Numbered from the stretch's first letter, positions 1 through 6,862 are shown. The stretch is 15,185 nucleotides of DNA from Gemmatimonadota bacterium (GCA_016794735.1 JAEUJK010000016.1:1-15185), one strand, 5' to 3'. The notes: generated from the sequence alone by a model not told the origin. Made by a program: numbers and translations.

Positions 1-1397
1 CGCACGATCGGCGTGATGTCCCACGGGAACTCGATGTCCGACAGCAGCTCAACACCGGCGACCGGATGCTGCTTCACCGTCTCCCACTCGTCGGCGGTGA
101 GGCGCCCGGGCTTGTTGAGCACTTCCTCCGGAATCACCAGCTTGCCGACGTCGTGCAGCAGCGTGCCGATGCGGAACCAGAACATCGTGCGTTCGTCGAA
201 CCCGACCCGCTTGGCCAGCGCGCACGCCACATCGGCGACGCGCTCGCAATGGCCCTGCGTGTAGCGGTCCTTGGATTCGGTGGACTCACCCCAGCGACGC
301 GCCACGTCGATGAACTCGCCCTCGAGGTCACGCGTCGTGCGCTCGATGTCGGCGAGGTCGTGTCCCGCCTTGAGCTGCGTGAACAACCGGTGCGCGGCAT
401 TGAGCGACCGGAGCAACTCGCGGTTGCGTCCGGCCACGCGGTAGAGGAGCGCACATTCGCGGTGCAGCTCGGCGAGCAGCAGCACGTTCTTCCGCGCCTC
501 GGCAATGCGCATGGCGTCGCGGAAGTGCACCTCGGCCGCCTCGAGGTTGCGGCGCTGCCGGGCCACGATCCCCGCGAGCTTGAGCGCCTCGGCCACCGCC
601 TGCACGTCGTCGCGGGCGCGCGCACGGGCGAGCGCGTGGATCACCTCGCGCTGGGCCGCCTCGTAGTCACCGCGCGCCACGGTCAACGCCGCGATGTTCA
701 CCTCGATTTGTGTGCGCACGTCGTCGTCGCTTACGCGACGCGCGAGGGCCAGCGCTTCCTCGAACGACGCCCGCGCCTCCTCCCAGCGCCCCAGCCGCGT
801 GAGCAGCAGGCCGCGGTTGTTCAGCGCGATGCACGCATCGCGGTGCATCTCGAGCTGCCGGTATTCGCGCAGCGCGCTCTCGTAGTACGCCAGCGCCTGG
901 TCCGGCTCACCCCGGATGGCGGCAATCACGCCGAGGTTCTGCGCCGTCATCGCGGCCAGCAGCGTGTCCCCGTGGCGGAGCGCGCCCTCGCGTGCGGTCA
1001 GGTACAGGTCGCGCGCCTGGTCCAGTCCTCCCAGGCGCCACCACACGATCGCGTGCAGGTTCTGCGCATGCCCGATGGCGCGGTCGTCACCCTCGACCTC
1101 TGCCGCCGCATAAGCCGCCTCGATGCAGGCCAGCGCCTCCTCGTACCGCGCATCGGCTTGCCACGTGCGCGCGATCCAGCGGAACAATGTCGACGCGCTG
1201 GCACCTCCCTGTCCGGGCTCGAGCTGGCGCAGGGCCCGTTCGTACGCCGCGCGCGCCCCCTCGAGATTCCCCTCGCGTTCCAGCCGCTGGCCCTCGTCGC
1301 AATGCTCCCGGAACCCGAGCCCCGCGCCTGACGCGAGGTCCGGATGGACGGGTATTGGCCATGAGTCGAGCGTTGAGCTCGAGACGGGTGTATTCAC
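1..1397 (-). CDS. TPR-repeat protein with HD-GYP phosphodiesterase domain (C-terminus beyond left edge)
   Basis: The minus strand is open from the left edge to an upstream stop at 1479-1481. The translated protein begins with TPR-like helices (EGQRLEREGNLEGARAAYER, then repeats such as ALNNRGLLLTRLGRWEEA) across about 1310-330. It then enters an HD domain: KDRYTQGHCERVADVACALA near 270-210, and the metal-binding HD of LLHDVGKLVIPEEVLNKPGR at about 162-103. HKP-type downstream text (WETVKQHPVAGVELL) matches HD-GYP proteins, which hydrolyse cyclic di-GMP; the GYP half lies outside the window, so activity cannot be judged. The TPR part would bind partner proteins. No ATG lies in this frame near the 5' end. 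GTG at 1397 is the best start I see, without a Shine-Dalgarno, and starts at 1445 or 1448 are possible. It is transcribed divergently from the solute-binding protein gene. The domain call is firm; the start is uncertain. Confidence 0.85.
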   Translation of the reverse strand, partial: MNTPVSSSTLDSWPIPVHPDLASGAGLGFREHCDEGQRLEREGNLEGARAAYERALRQLEPGQGGASASTLFRWIARTWQADARYEEALACIEAAYAAAEVEGDDRAIGHAQNLHAIVWWRLGGLDQARDLYLTAREGALRHGDTLLAAMTAQNLGVIAAIRGEPDQALAYYESALREYRQLEMHRDACIALNNRGLLLTRLGRWEEARASFEEALALARRVSDDDVRTQIEVNIAALTVARGDYEAAQREVIHALARARARDDVQAVAEALKLAGIVARQRRNLEAAEVHFRDAMRIAEARKNVLLLAELHRECALLYRVAGRNRELLRSLNAAHRLFTQLKAGHDLADIERTTRDLEGEFIDVARRWGESTESKDRYTQGHCERVADVACALAKRVGFDERTMFWFRIGTLLHDVGKLVIPEEVLNKPGRLTADEWETVKQHPVAGVELLSDIEFPWDITPIV

Positions 1398-1541
1398 GAT
1401 GCAGAGGGGAAACGCGGCGGGTCGGCCCGGGGTGAGCGGGCGCACCACAAAGACGCACGAAACGCCGGGAAGGCCACATCATTAAAGGCCGTTCCGGATT
1501 TGCCCCCTGATCGTCAGGATGTGGCCCCCTTCCCCCGTTTC
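1398..1541. promoter_or_regulatory. Divergent intergenic region between HD-GYP gene and SBP gene
   Basis: These roughly 140 bases separate two genes read away from each other, so both promoters should lie here. The segment around 1478-1487 (atcattaaag) is the only AT-rich patch in the neighbourhood and is a plausible -10 region for one of the two directions. I could not assign a convincing -35 partner or an operator. The downstream gene has no Shine-Dalgarno before its ATG. Confidence 0.35.
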
Positions 1542-3218
1542 ATGACGCTCTTGTCCTCGTCCGCTCGCCCCGTCCCGCGCCTGGCAATCGTGCTGGCCCT
1601 CTTCGCCGCCGCCTGCGGTGAAAAGGCGACGACGACCGGAAGCACCGCTGGCGGTACCGTGGTGTTCGCGATCCCCGGCGAGGCAGAGCATTTGATGCCC
1701 CCGGTGATCCAGACCATCGCCGCCAAGCAGATCGTCGACCAGATCTATGCGCCACTGGCGGAGGTCGGTGCCGGCGGCGGGACGCTCGGTGACGTCGGCT
1801 TCGTTCCGCGCGCGGCGGCCCGGTGGACCTGGTCGAGCGATTCGGGCGCCATCGACTTCCACATGCGTCCCGGCGCGCGCTTTCACGACGGGCACGGCGT
1901 CTCCGCGGCCGACGCGAAGTTCTCGTATGAGCTCTACGCCGATCCCGCGGTCGCCTCGCCGCACCTCTCGGCGTTCCCGAAGATCGACTCGATGACGGTC
2001 CCCGACTCCATGACCCTTCGCGTGTACTTCGGCGAGCGGACCCCGGAGCGGTTCTTCAAGCTGGCAACGAACCTGATGATCCTGCCGAAGCACCTGCTCG
2101 AGCAGGTGGCACGCGACGGACTGGGCGCGTCAGCGCCCGCGCAGTCCCCGATCGGCAGCGGACCGTATCGCTTTGTGAAGTGGGAGCGCGGTGTCTCGCT
2201 GGAACTGGCCGCGGACACCACCAATGTCGAAGGTCGCCCCACCCTGGACCGGGTGATCTGGCGCCCCGCCACGGACCCTAACGCGGCGACACGGAGCGTC
2301 GTCGCCGGCGAGGCCGATTTCACGGAGAACCTGCGGCCCGAAGGCATGGCGATGGTGACGCCGGGGCTTCCCGTGCGCACCGTGGAGTATGCGGCGCCGA
2401 TGGTCGGGTACCTCCTGTTCAACACGCGTTCGACGGCAAACCGCCAGCAGCCGCACCCGGTCCTCGGCGATCCCGCGGTGCGCCGCGCGCTGGCTGGCGC
2501 CATCGATCGTTCGGCCGTGGTGCGCAATGCGCTCGACTCGCTCGCCGTGCTCGCGCACGGCCCGCTGCCGCGCACCTCGTGGGCGTACGACACCACGGTC
2601 GCCCTCCCGGCATTCGACGTCGCCGGGGCCCAGGCTGCGCTCGACGCCGCCGGGTGGAAACTCGCCGCCGGTGACAGCGTGCGGTCGCGCAACGGACAGC
2701 GCCTGCGGGTCTCGTTGCTGGTGCCGAGCGTTAGTGCGACGCGCCGACAGATGGCGACCGTCGTGTCGGCACAGCTCAAGACGGTCGGCGTGGACGTCGT
2801 GGTGGAGGCCCTCGAGCCGTCCGTCCTCCTGCCACGACTCGGTACGGGCAAGTTCGACGCCTTCATCCACGTGTGGCAGTCGGATGCCAGCCCGTCGACG
2901 ATGGTGCAGGCGTGGGGGGGCCGCGACCTCGAGCGCTCGCAGAACTACGGCTGGTACGTGAACACGGCGGTCGACTCGTTGTTGGGGCTTGCGACCGCCG
3001 CGCCGACCCTCGCAGCGGCACGACCGCTGTATACCTCCGCGGCAAACCTCATCGCCGCGGATGCGCCGGCGGTGTTCCTGTGGGAACCGCGCAGCTTCGC
3101 CCTGTCCCACACCCGCATCAAGTTCGTGTCGCTGCGAGCGGACGCGTGGTGGTCGGGGATCCGGTCGTGGACCATCCCCGCGGGCGAGCGGCTCCCGCGC
3201 GACGAGATCGGCCGCTAG
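1542..3218 (+). CDS. ABC transporter solute-binding lipoprotein, family 5 (DppA/OppA-like)
   Basis: This 558-residue protein begins with a lipoprotein signal: hydrophobic stretch RLAIVLALFAAAC with lipobox AAAC, giving acylation at Cys25 and anchoring at a membrane, probably facing the periplasm. The mature part has the bilobed family 5 layout: GTVVFAIPGEAEHLMPPVI at the N-terminus, HMRPGARFHDGHGVSAADAKF (the usual 'W/FHDG.p..A.Dv.f' segment), PIGSGPYRFVKWERG, and DPAVRRALAGAIDR in the second half. The family binds oligopeptides, nickel or opines and passes them to a permease. No permease or ATPase gene is nearby, so this is an orphan binding protein of unknown ligand. ATG at 1542 is preferred because it puts the signal peptide at the N-terminus; a TTG at 1500 would add 14 unlikely residues. 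It is clearly paralogous to the protein at 7904-9553. Confidence 0.9.
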   Translation: MTLLSSSARPVPRLAIVLALFAAACGEKATTTGSTAGGTVVFAIPGEAEHLMPPVIQTIAAKQIVDQIYAPLAEVGAGGGTLGDVGFVPRAAARWTWSSDSGAIDFHMRPGARFHDGHGVSAADAKFSYELYADPAVASPHLSAFPKIDSMTVPDSMTLRVYFGERTPERFFKLATNLMILPKHLLEQVARDGLGASAPAQSPIGSGPYRFVKWERGVSLELAADTTNVEGRPTLDRVIWRPATDPNAATRSVVAGEADFTENLRPEGMAMVTPGLPVRTVEYAAPMVGYLLFNTRSTANRQQPHPVLGDPAVRRALAGAIDRSAVVRNALDSLAVLAHGPLPRTSWAYDTTVALPAFDVAGAQAALDAAGWKLAAGDSVRSRNGQRLRVSLLVPSVSATRRQMATVVSAQLKTVGVDVVVEALEPSVLLPRLGTGKFDAFIHVWQSDASPSTMVQAWGGRDLERSQNYGWYVNTAVDSLLGLATAAPTLAAARPLYTSAANLIAADAPAVFLWEPRSFALSHTRIKFVSLRADAWWSGIRSWTIPAGERLPRDEIGR

Positions 3219-3259
3219 CTGAAGGCGCGGCGGCACCCTGCCGTCGAGTTCGTCGCCCA

Positions 3260-3289
3260 CCCGGGAGGACACCCTTGTGCCCTCCCGGG
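3260..3289 (+). terminator. Hairpin after SBP gene, probable transcription terminator
   Basis: A perfect 9-bp inverted repeat (CCCGGGAGG at 3260-3268 with CCTCCCGGG at 3281-3289) encloses a 12-nt loop that can add three more pairs (CAC/GTG). It starts 41 nt after the stop codon of the solute-binding protein. No T-run follows, so it is either a terminator of the T-poor kind common in GC-rich genomes or an mRNA 3'-end stabiliser. Confidence 0.55.
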
Positions 3290-3309
3290 GACACAGCGCT
3301 TCGCGTAAG

Positions 3310-3325
3310 TCGTTGTCCGGCAACG
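3310..3325 (+). promoter_or_regulatory. Palindrome, candidate operator (copy A)
   Basis: TCGTTGTCCGGCAACG contains the inverted repeat CGTTG-TCCGG-CAACG. It lies 58 nt upstream of the glycine-zipper lipoprotein ATG, in promoter position. Fourteen of its 16 bases match the palindrome at 14017-14032 upstream of the efflux adaptor gene. This suggests a shared regulator, though the regulator is unknown and the call rests only on these two copies. Confidence 0.4.
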
Positions 3326-3383
3326 GCAAGCGTTCAGGCACGCCGGCTGCACCACTCGGGGGCGTCTCGCACAGGGAGCCCCG

Positions 3384-3866
3384 ATGTTCATTCGCCGTCC
3401 GCTGATCGTTCTCTCGGCCATTGCCCTTGCCGCCTGCAACGACGACCCGACGCCTGCCATGGACGCGGCGTTGCAGCAGGACCTCTCGCTGGCGAACCAG
3501 GCCTTTGCGCCACAGCAGTTCGTCTCGCCGCTGGAAGCCGGGATGATGCCTAACGGGTACGTTCCCGCCGGCTACGCCCCGCAGGGGTATGTCCCTGCCG
3601 GCTACGTCCCGGCCGCAACGGTGCAGCGCCCGGCCACGCGGACCGTGCGACGCACCGGTGGCACCGTGACCTCGAGCGGGACGACGGTGCGCAAGAACAC
3701 CAAGCGCGACGCGGCGATCGGTGCCGTGACCGGTGCGGCGATCGGTGCCGTCACCACCTCGCGGAAGGACCGGATGAAGGGTGCGGTGATCGGCGCCGTG
3801 GCGGGTGCGGTGCTTGGCGGGGTGATCGGGAACAACGTGGACCTCACGAAGGTCCCGCGGCAGTAG
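3384..3866 (+). CDS. Glycine-zipper lipoprotein with GYVPAGY repeats
   Basis: A 160-residue lipoprotein. Residues 4-17 form the signal, and lipobox LAAC gives acylation at Cys18. Residues 57-77 are a low-complexity repeat (GYVPAGYAPQ then GYVPAGYVPA). Residues 88-108 are basic and Thr-rich. Residues 109-150 form two glycine-zipper hairpins (AAIGAVTGAAIGAV and GAVIGAVAGAVLGGVIG) separated by a charged turn, TSRKDRMK. Glycine zippers are known from small outer-membrane lipoproteins (the YMGG and SlyB/OmpA-like families) and may insert in or associate with the membrane. A GGGAG Shine-Dalgarno sits 8 nt before the ATG, one of the few clear ones here. It is a stand-alone gene between two hairpins. 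The function is not known; an envelope structural or stress role is inferred. Confidence 0.85.
   Translation: MFIRRPLIVLSAIALAACNDDPTPAMDAALQQDLSLANQAFAPQQFVSPLEAGMMPNGYVPAGYAPQGYVPAGYVPAATVQRPATRTVRRTGGTVTSSGTTVRKNTKRDAAIGAVTGAAIGAVTTSRKDRMKGAVIGAVAGAVLGGVIGNNVDLTKVPRQ
3555..3610 (+). repeat. Short tandem repeat inside lipoprotein gene, 30-bp period
   Basis: Two 26-base units starting at 3555 and 3585 differ at 4 positions, mostly at third codon bases. Each encodes GYVPAGY followed by APQ or VPA. The silent nature of the differences suggests that the peptide repeat is kept by selection rather than being a fresh duplication. Confidence 0.7.
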
Positions 3867-3894
3867 CTGTCCCGGTTGCAGTCTCTGAAGGTCT

Positions 3895-3926
3895 CGGGGG
3901 GCCGGTCGACGCTAACCGGTCCCCCG
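3895..3926 (+). terminator. Strong hairpin after glycine-zipper gene
   Basis: A 12-bp stem (CGGGGGGCCGGT at 3895-3906 with ACCGGTCCCCCG at 3915-3926) has one G-U pair and an 8-nt loop, 28 nt after the stop codon. It is very stable but has no T-run. Its position between two genes of the same strand supports a terminator that separates the lipoprotein from the selenoprotein gene. Confidence 0.65.
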
Positions 3927-4009
3927 CTTCGCGTTCGCCGGTAACCGACCTCTTGCCTCCCGCCGTCCCCGGCCATTGTGTTCCCCGGACCTACTCCTGG
4001 AGAGGCTGG

Positions 4010-4591
4010 ATGCGTCGCATCACGTTCGCCGGGGTCGTCGCGGGATCGCTGCTTGCCGTGGCCGCTGGTGGCCTGCCGGCACAGCAACCCGAGACAGGCC
4101 CCAAGGTGGGGGACATGGCCCCCGACTTCGCCCTCGGGGGTGCCACGCGGTATGGCATCCTCCGGGATCAGATCAAACTCTCCACCTACCGTGGCAACAC
4201 GGTGGTCCTCGCCTTTTTCTTCAAGGCGAGGACGCGTGGTTGAACAGTCCAAATGGAGGCGTACCGTGATCAGTACGCCACGCTCTTCAACAACGGCCGC
4301 AAGGTGACGGTGATCGGGATCAGCCTCGATCCCGACACGGCACTGTTCTCGTGGGCCCGCGATGCCGACTTCCCGATGGTCTTTGCCTCGGATCCTGGCG
4401 GCAAGGTGGGGTCGGCCTACGGTGCCTTCGACGCGGCCCGCAACACCGACAACCGGTCGCTGTATGTCGTTGGACCGGACGGCCGCATCGTGTACAAGGC
4501 CCAGCCGTTCCGCCAGATGGCGGAGGATGCCTACACGGAGCTTGCAGCCGCGATCGACAAGGTCTCGCCTCCGCCCGAGGCGAAGCCCTGA
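4010..4591 (+). CDS. Exported peroxiredoxin-like selenoprotein (AhpC/TSA family), TGA at 4241-4243 read as Sec78
   Basis: Reading one frame from ATG 4010 to the stop at 4589-4591 gives 193 residues, with a single internal TGA at codon 78. The protein has an export signal (MRRITFAGVVAGSLLAVAAG, cleavage likely after LPA at residue 24). The peroxiredoxin entry motif is GDMAPDF (34-40), followed by the active-site segment KARTRG-U-TVQMEAYRD (72-87), VTVIGISLDPD, and NRSLYVVGPDG with Arg149 as the likely active-site arginine. The TGA falls exactly on the peroxidatic cysteine of the TxxC motif, and a SECIS-like hairpin follows. Known bacterial peroxiredoxin-like selenoproteins carry TxxU at this place, so I read Sec insertion and peroxide or thiol-dependent reduction in the periplasm. 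The start has a good Shine-Dalgarno (GGAGAGG, 3999-4005). Oddities: there is no Cys anywhere in the protein, and the usual Pro of PxxxTxxC is Phe71. A conventional annotation would split it at the TGA. Confidence 0.88.
4258..4279 (+). promoter_or_regulatory. Bacterial SECIS element (selenocysteine insertion hairpin)
   Basis: GGCGTAC (4258-4264) pairs perfectly with GTACGCC (4273-4279) around the loop CGTGATCA. The stem starts 14 nt after the TGA at 4241-4243 and the loop starts 22 nt after it. Bacterial SECIS hairpins lie directly 3' of the UGA inside the coding region, have the apical loop roughly 16-37 nt away and carry a G among the first loop bases. Here G is the second loop base. The element would bind SelB with Sec-tRNA during translation of this gene. 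Confidence 0.78.
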
Positions 4592-4603
4592 ACCACGCCT
4601 GCG

Positions 4604-4627
4604 ACGACCCGGCCCCCGCCGGGTCGT
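4604..4627 (+). terminator. Hairpin after selenoprotein gene, probable terminator
   Basis: A perfect 10-bp stem (ACGACCCGGC at 4604-4613, GCCGGGTCGT at 4618-4627) with a CCCC loop begins 12 nt after the stop codon of the peroxiredoxin. The glycerate kinase GTG follows only 18 nt after it, so the hairpin also lies in the leader of that gene if transcription continues. No clear T-run follows. Confidence 0.65.
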
Positions 4628-4645
4628 TCGCATTCCCCCCGTCCC

Positions 4646-5863
4646 GTGACCGATTCGCAACTGCTCGCGCGCTGGTATCACGAGACGGTGCAGGCCTGCG
4701 ACCCCCGTGAAGCCACCCGGGTGGCCACGGCCCGGCTGGGCCTCAACGCCCCCGTGCGCCTCATCGCCGTGGGCAAGGCGGCGGTCGCCATGGCCCACGG
4801 CGCACGCGATGCCCTCCATCATCCCCCGCTCGCCGGACTCGTGGTGTCCCCAACGGGTGAGCCCCCCGAGGTCGCCGGACTTCGGCATGTCGCGGGTGAT
4901 CACCCGGTCCCTGCACAGGGATCCGCCGAGGCCGCCGCTGCACTCGACGCCCTCGTGGCCTCGCACCGCGGCGCCGAGACCCTCGTGCTCGTGTCCGGCG
5001 GGACCACGAGCCTGATCGCCGCCCCACGACCGCCGCTCAGCGTGCACGAGATGCAGTCCGCGTTTGACGTACTGCTCGGCAGCGGGGCGGACATCGATGT
5101 GGTGAACGCCGTGCGACGGCGGCTGCTGCAGTGGGGCGGCGGTCGGCTCGCGGCGGCGCTTGCACCGTCGCGCGTCTCGTGCCTCATCGTGTCCGATGTC
5201 ATGAGCGGGGACGTGGCCTCGATTGGCTCGGGGCCGTGTGCGGCGAGTGCAACCGAGCGCCCCGTGCCAGACGCGCTCCGCGCCGCCCTCCCGGAGCGCG
5301 TGCGGACCATGCTCGACGACCCCCTCCCCGCACTCCCCGGGGTCCGCAACGAGATCATCCTCGACAACCGGACGGCGGTGGCGAGCGCTCGCCAGCTCAT
5401 CGCTGCCGCCGGAGTGCTGATCGTGCCGACCACGATCGAAACGCTCGACGGCGAAGCATCGCTCGCCGGCGCAGCGATCGGCCGCGCGCTGTCGAGCTCG
5501 TCTGCGGGCGCCTTCGTGCTCGGTGGAGAGACGACCGTCACGCTCACCGCGAACGCGGGGCGTGGTGGTCGGTGCCAGGAACTCGCGCTCGCTGCCGCGC
5601 GCGAGCTGCGTGGTCAGCCGGCCACCCTGCTCGCCGCGGGAACGGATGGACGTGACGGGCCCACCGACGCGGCCGGCGCGATCGTCGACGGCACGAGCTG
5701 GGAGCGCATGATCCAGGCGGGACGAGATCCCGCAGCGGACCTCGCGGCCCATCGCGCGTACGACGCACTCGCGGCGATCGGCGCGCTGATCCCGGCGTGG
5801 CCGTCGGGGACCAACGTGAACGACCTCGTGATCGGCCTGCGGCGCAGCGCGCCCGTCGCGTAG
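4646..5863 (+). CDS. Glycerate 2-kinase, DUF4147/MOFRL family
   Basis: A 405-residue protein of the MOFRL-type glycerate kinases, cytosolic enzymes that phosphorylate D-glycerate with ATP to 2-phosphoglycerate and so feed lower glycolysis. Older annotations call the family hydroxypyruvate reductase (TtuD). The N-terminal DUF4147 domain shows AVGKAAVAMA (Lys44), GDHPVP, LVSGGTTSLI (115-124), NAVRRRLLQWGGGRLA and SDVMSGDVASIGSGP. The C-terminal MOFRL domain shows GETTVTL, GRGGRCQELALAAA, GTDGRDGPTDAAGA and TNVNDL. Several positions differ from the usual text: SGGGSAL is SGGTTSL, VRKHLS.IKGG is VRRRLLQWGGG, and GGRNQEL is GGRCQEL. The start is GTG at 4646 with no Shine-Dalgarno. aguB follows 51 nt later without a hairpin between them, so they may share a transcript. 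The family is clear; substrate preference is less so. Confidence 0.88.
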   Translation: MTDSQLLARWYHETVQACDPREATRVATARLGLNAPVRLIAVGKAAVAMAHGARDALHHPPLAGLVVSPTGEPPEVAGLRHVAGDHPVPAQGSAEAAAALDALVASHRGAETLVLVSGGTTSLIAAPRPPLSVHEMQSAFDVLLGSGADIDVVNAVRRRLLQWGGGRLAAALAPSRVSCLIVSDVMSGDVASIGSGPCAASATERPVPDALRAALPERVRTMLDDPLPALPGVRNEIILDNRTAVASARQLIAAAGVLIVPTTIETLDGEASLAGAAIGRALSSSSAGAFVLGGETTVTLTANAGRGGRCQELALAAARELRGQPATLLAAGTDGRDGPTDAAGAIVDGTSWERMIQAGRDPAADLAAHRAYDALAAIGALIPAWPSGTNVNDLVIGLRRSAPVA

Positions 5864-5914
5864 CCGCGCTTTCCCGCCGCCCAGCGACGCGCCGACTTGC
5901 CTCGAAGGACCTCT

Positions 5915-6862
5915 GTGACGTCCTTTCCCGTCATGCCGAACACCTTCACTGTCGGGCTCGTCCAGGAGACGGCCGGATCGCAGGACATCGCCGCCAACGT
6001 CGCCCGCGCCGTCGCGGGGGTCCGGGCGGCGCACGCACGTGGCGCACAGGTCATCTGCCTGCAGGAACTCTTCAACGCCCCGTACTTCTGCAAGAGCCTC
6101 AAGATGGAATGGTTCGACCTGGCGGAGCCGATCCCCGGGCCGACAACCGACCAGATGCAGGCGCTGGCCCGCGAATTGTCCGTCGTGCTCATCGTCCCGA
6201 TCTACGAGCGCGAGGCGCCCGGGCTGTATCGCAACTCCGCCGCGGTCATCGACGCCGACGGGTCGCTCCTGGGCGTCTACCGCAAGATGCACATCCCGCA
6301 CGATCCGCTCTTCGAGGAGAAGTATTACTTCGCCCCGGGCGACACCAACGATCGCGCCCTCAAGGCACCGGGCGTCGTCACCGAACACGACGGCTTTCGC
6401 GTCTTTCGCACGCGGTACGCCAACATCGGCGTGTTGATCTGCTGGGACCAGTGGTACCCGGAGGCCGCACGCCTCACGGCGATGCTCGGCGCCGAGATCA
6501 TCTTCTACCCGACCGCCATCGGCTGGCACCCGGCCGAGAAGGCCGAGTTCGGCGAGGCACAGGTCACTGCGTGGCGCACCATCCAGCGCGCGCACGCGAT
6601 CGCCAACGGCGTCTTCGTCGCCTCACCCAACCGCGTGGGCTTCGAGCCCGAGCCCGGCACCAACGGCCTGGAGTTCTTCGGGCACTCGACCATCTACGAT
6701 CCGTTCGGCCGCATCCTCGCCGAGGCGGGGACGGACCCCGCGGTCCTGGTGGCCACCTGCGACACCGCGCGCATCGAGGACACCCGGCGCAACTGGCCGT
6801 TCTTGCGCGACCGTCGCATCGACGCCTATGGTGGGCTCACCTCGCGTTTCCTGGGCAAATGA
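5915..6862 (+). CDS. aguB: N-carbamoylputrescine amidohydrolase
   Basis: A nitrilase-superfamily (carbon-nitrogen hydrolase) enzyme of about 315 residues that converts N-carbamoylputrescine to putrescine, CO2 and ammonia, the second step of the agmatine route. The catalytic triad is visible: Glu51 in ICLQELFNAPYFC, Lys124 in VYRKMHIPHDP and Cys176 in VLICWDQWYPE. The texts EEKYYFAPGD and TAIGWHPAEK are typical of AguB rather than of other nitrilases. I chose GTG 5915 because AAGGA (5905-5909) lies 5 nt before it; ATG 5933 and TTG 5897 are alternatives in the same frame. The stop TGA overlaps the aguA ATG (ATGA at 6859-6862), so the two are translationally coupled, which supports the substrate assignment. 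Confidence 0.92.
   Translation: MTSFPVMPNTFTVGLVQETAGSQDIAANVARAVAGVRAAHARGAQVICLQELFNAPYFCKSLKMEWFDLAEPIPGPTTDQMQALARELSVVLIVPIYEREAPGLYRNSAAVIDADGSLLGVYRKMHIPHDPLFEEKYYFAPGDTNDRALKAPGVVTEHDGFRVFRTRYANIGVLICWDQWYPEAARLTAMLGAEIIFYPTAIGWHPAEKAEFGEAQVTAWRTIQRAHAIANGVFVASPNRVGFEPEPGTNGLEFFGHSTIYDPFGRILAEAGTDPAVLVATCDTARIEDTRRNWPFLRDRRIDAYGGLTSRFLGK

Noticed and set aside
66..1331. Plus-strand open frame of 421 codons
   Set aside because: It is the antisense shadow of the TPR/HD-GYP gene. The minus strand shows recognisable TPR and HD text and the plus strand does not.
3555..3610. CRISPR-like or mobile repeat
   Set aside because: It is two in-frame units of a peptide repeat inside a lipoprotein gene, with no spacers.
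3953..4243. Truncated thioredoxin-fold gene plus separate downstream ORF (4253-4591), or a pseudogene
   Set aside because: Both parts are in one frame, separated only by the TGA at the catalytic position, with a SECIS-like hairpin after it. No Shine-Dalgarno precedes ATG 4253.
3602..6595. Minus-strand open frame of 997 codons
   Set aside because: It overlaps four well-supported plus-strand genes, its translation is Arg/Gly/His-rich with no family motif, and long antisense frames are expected at this GC content.
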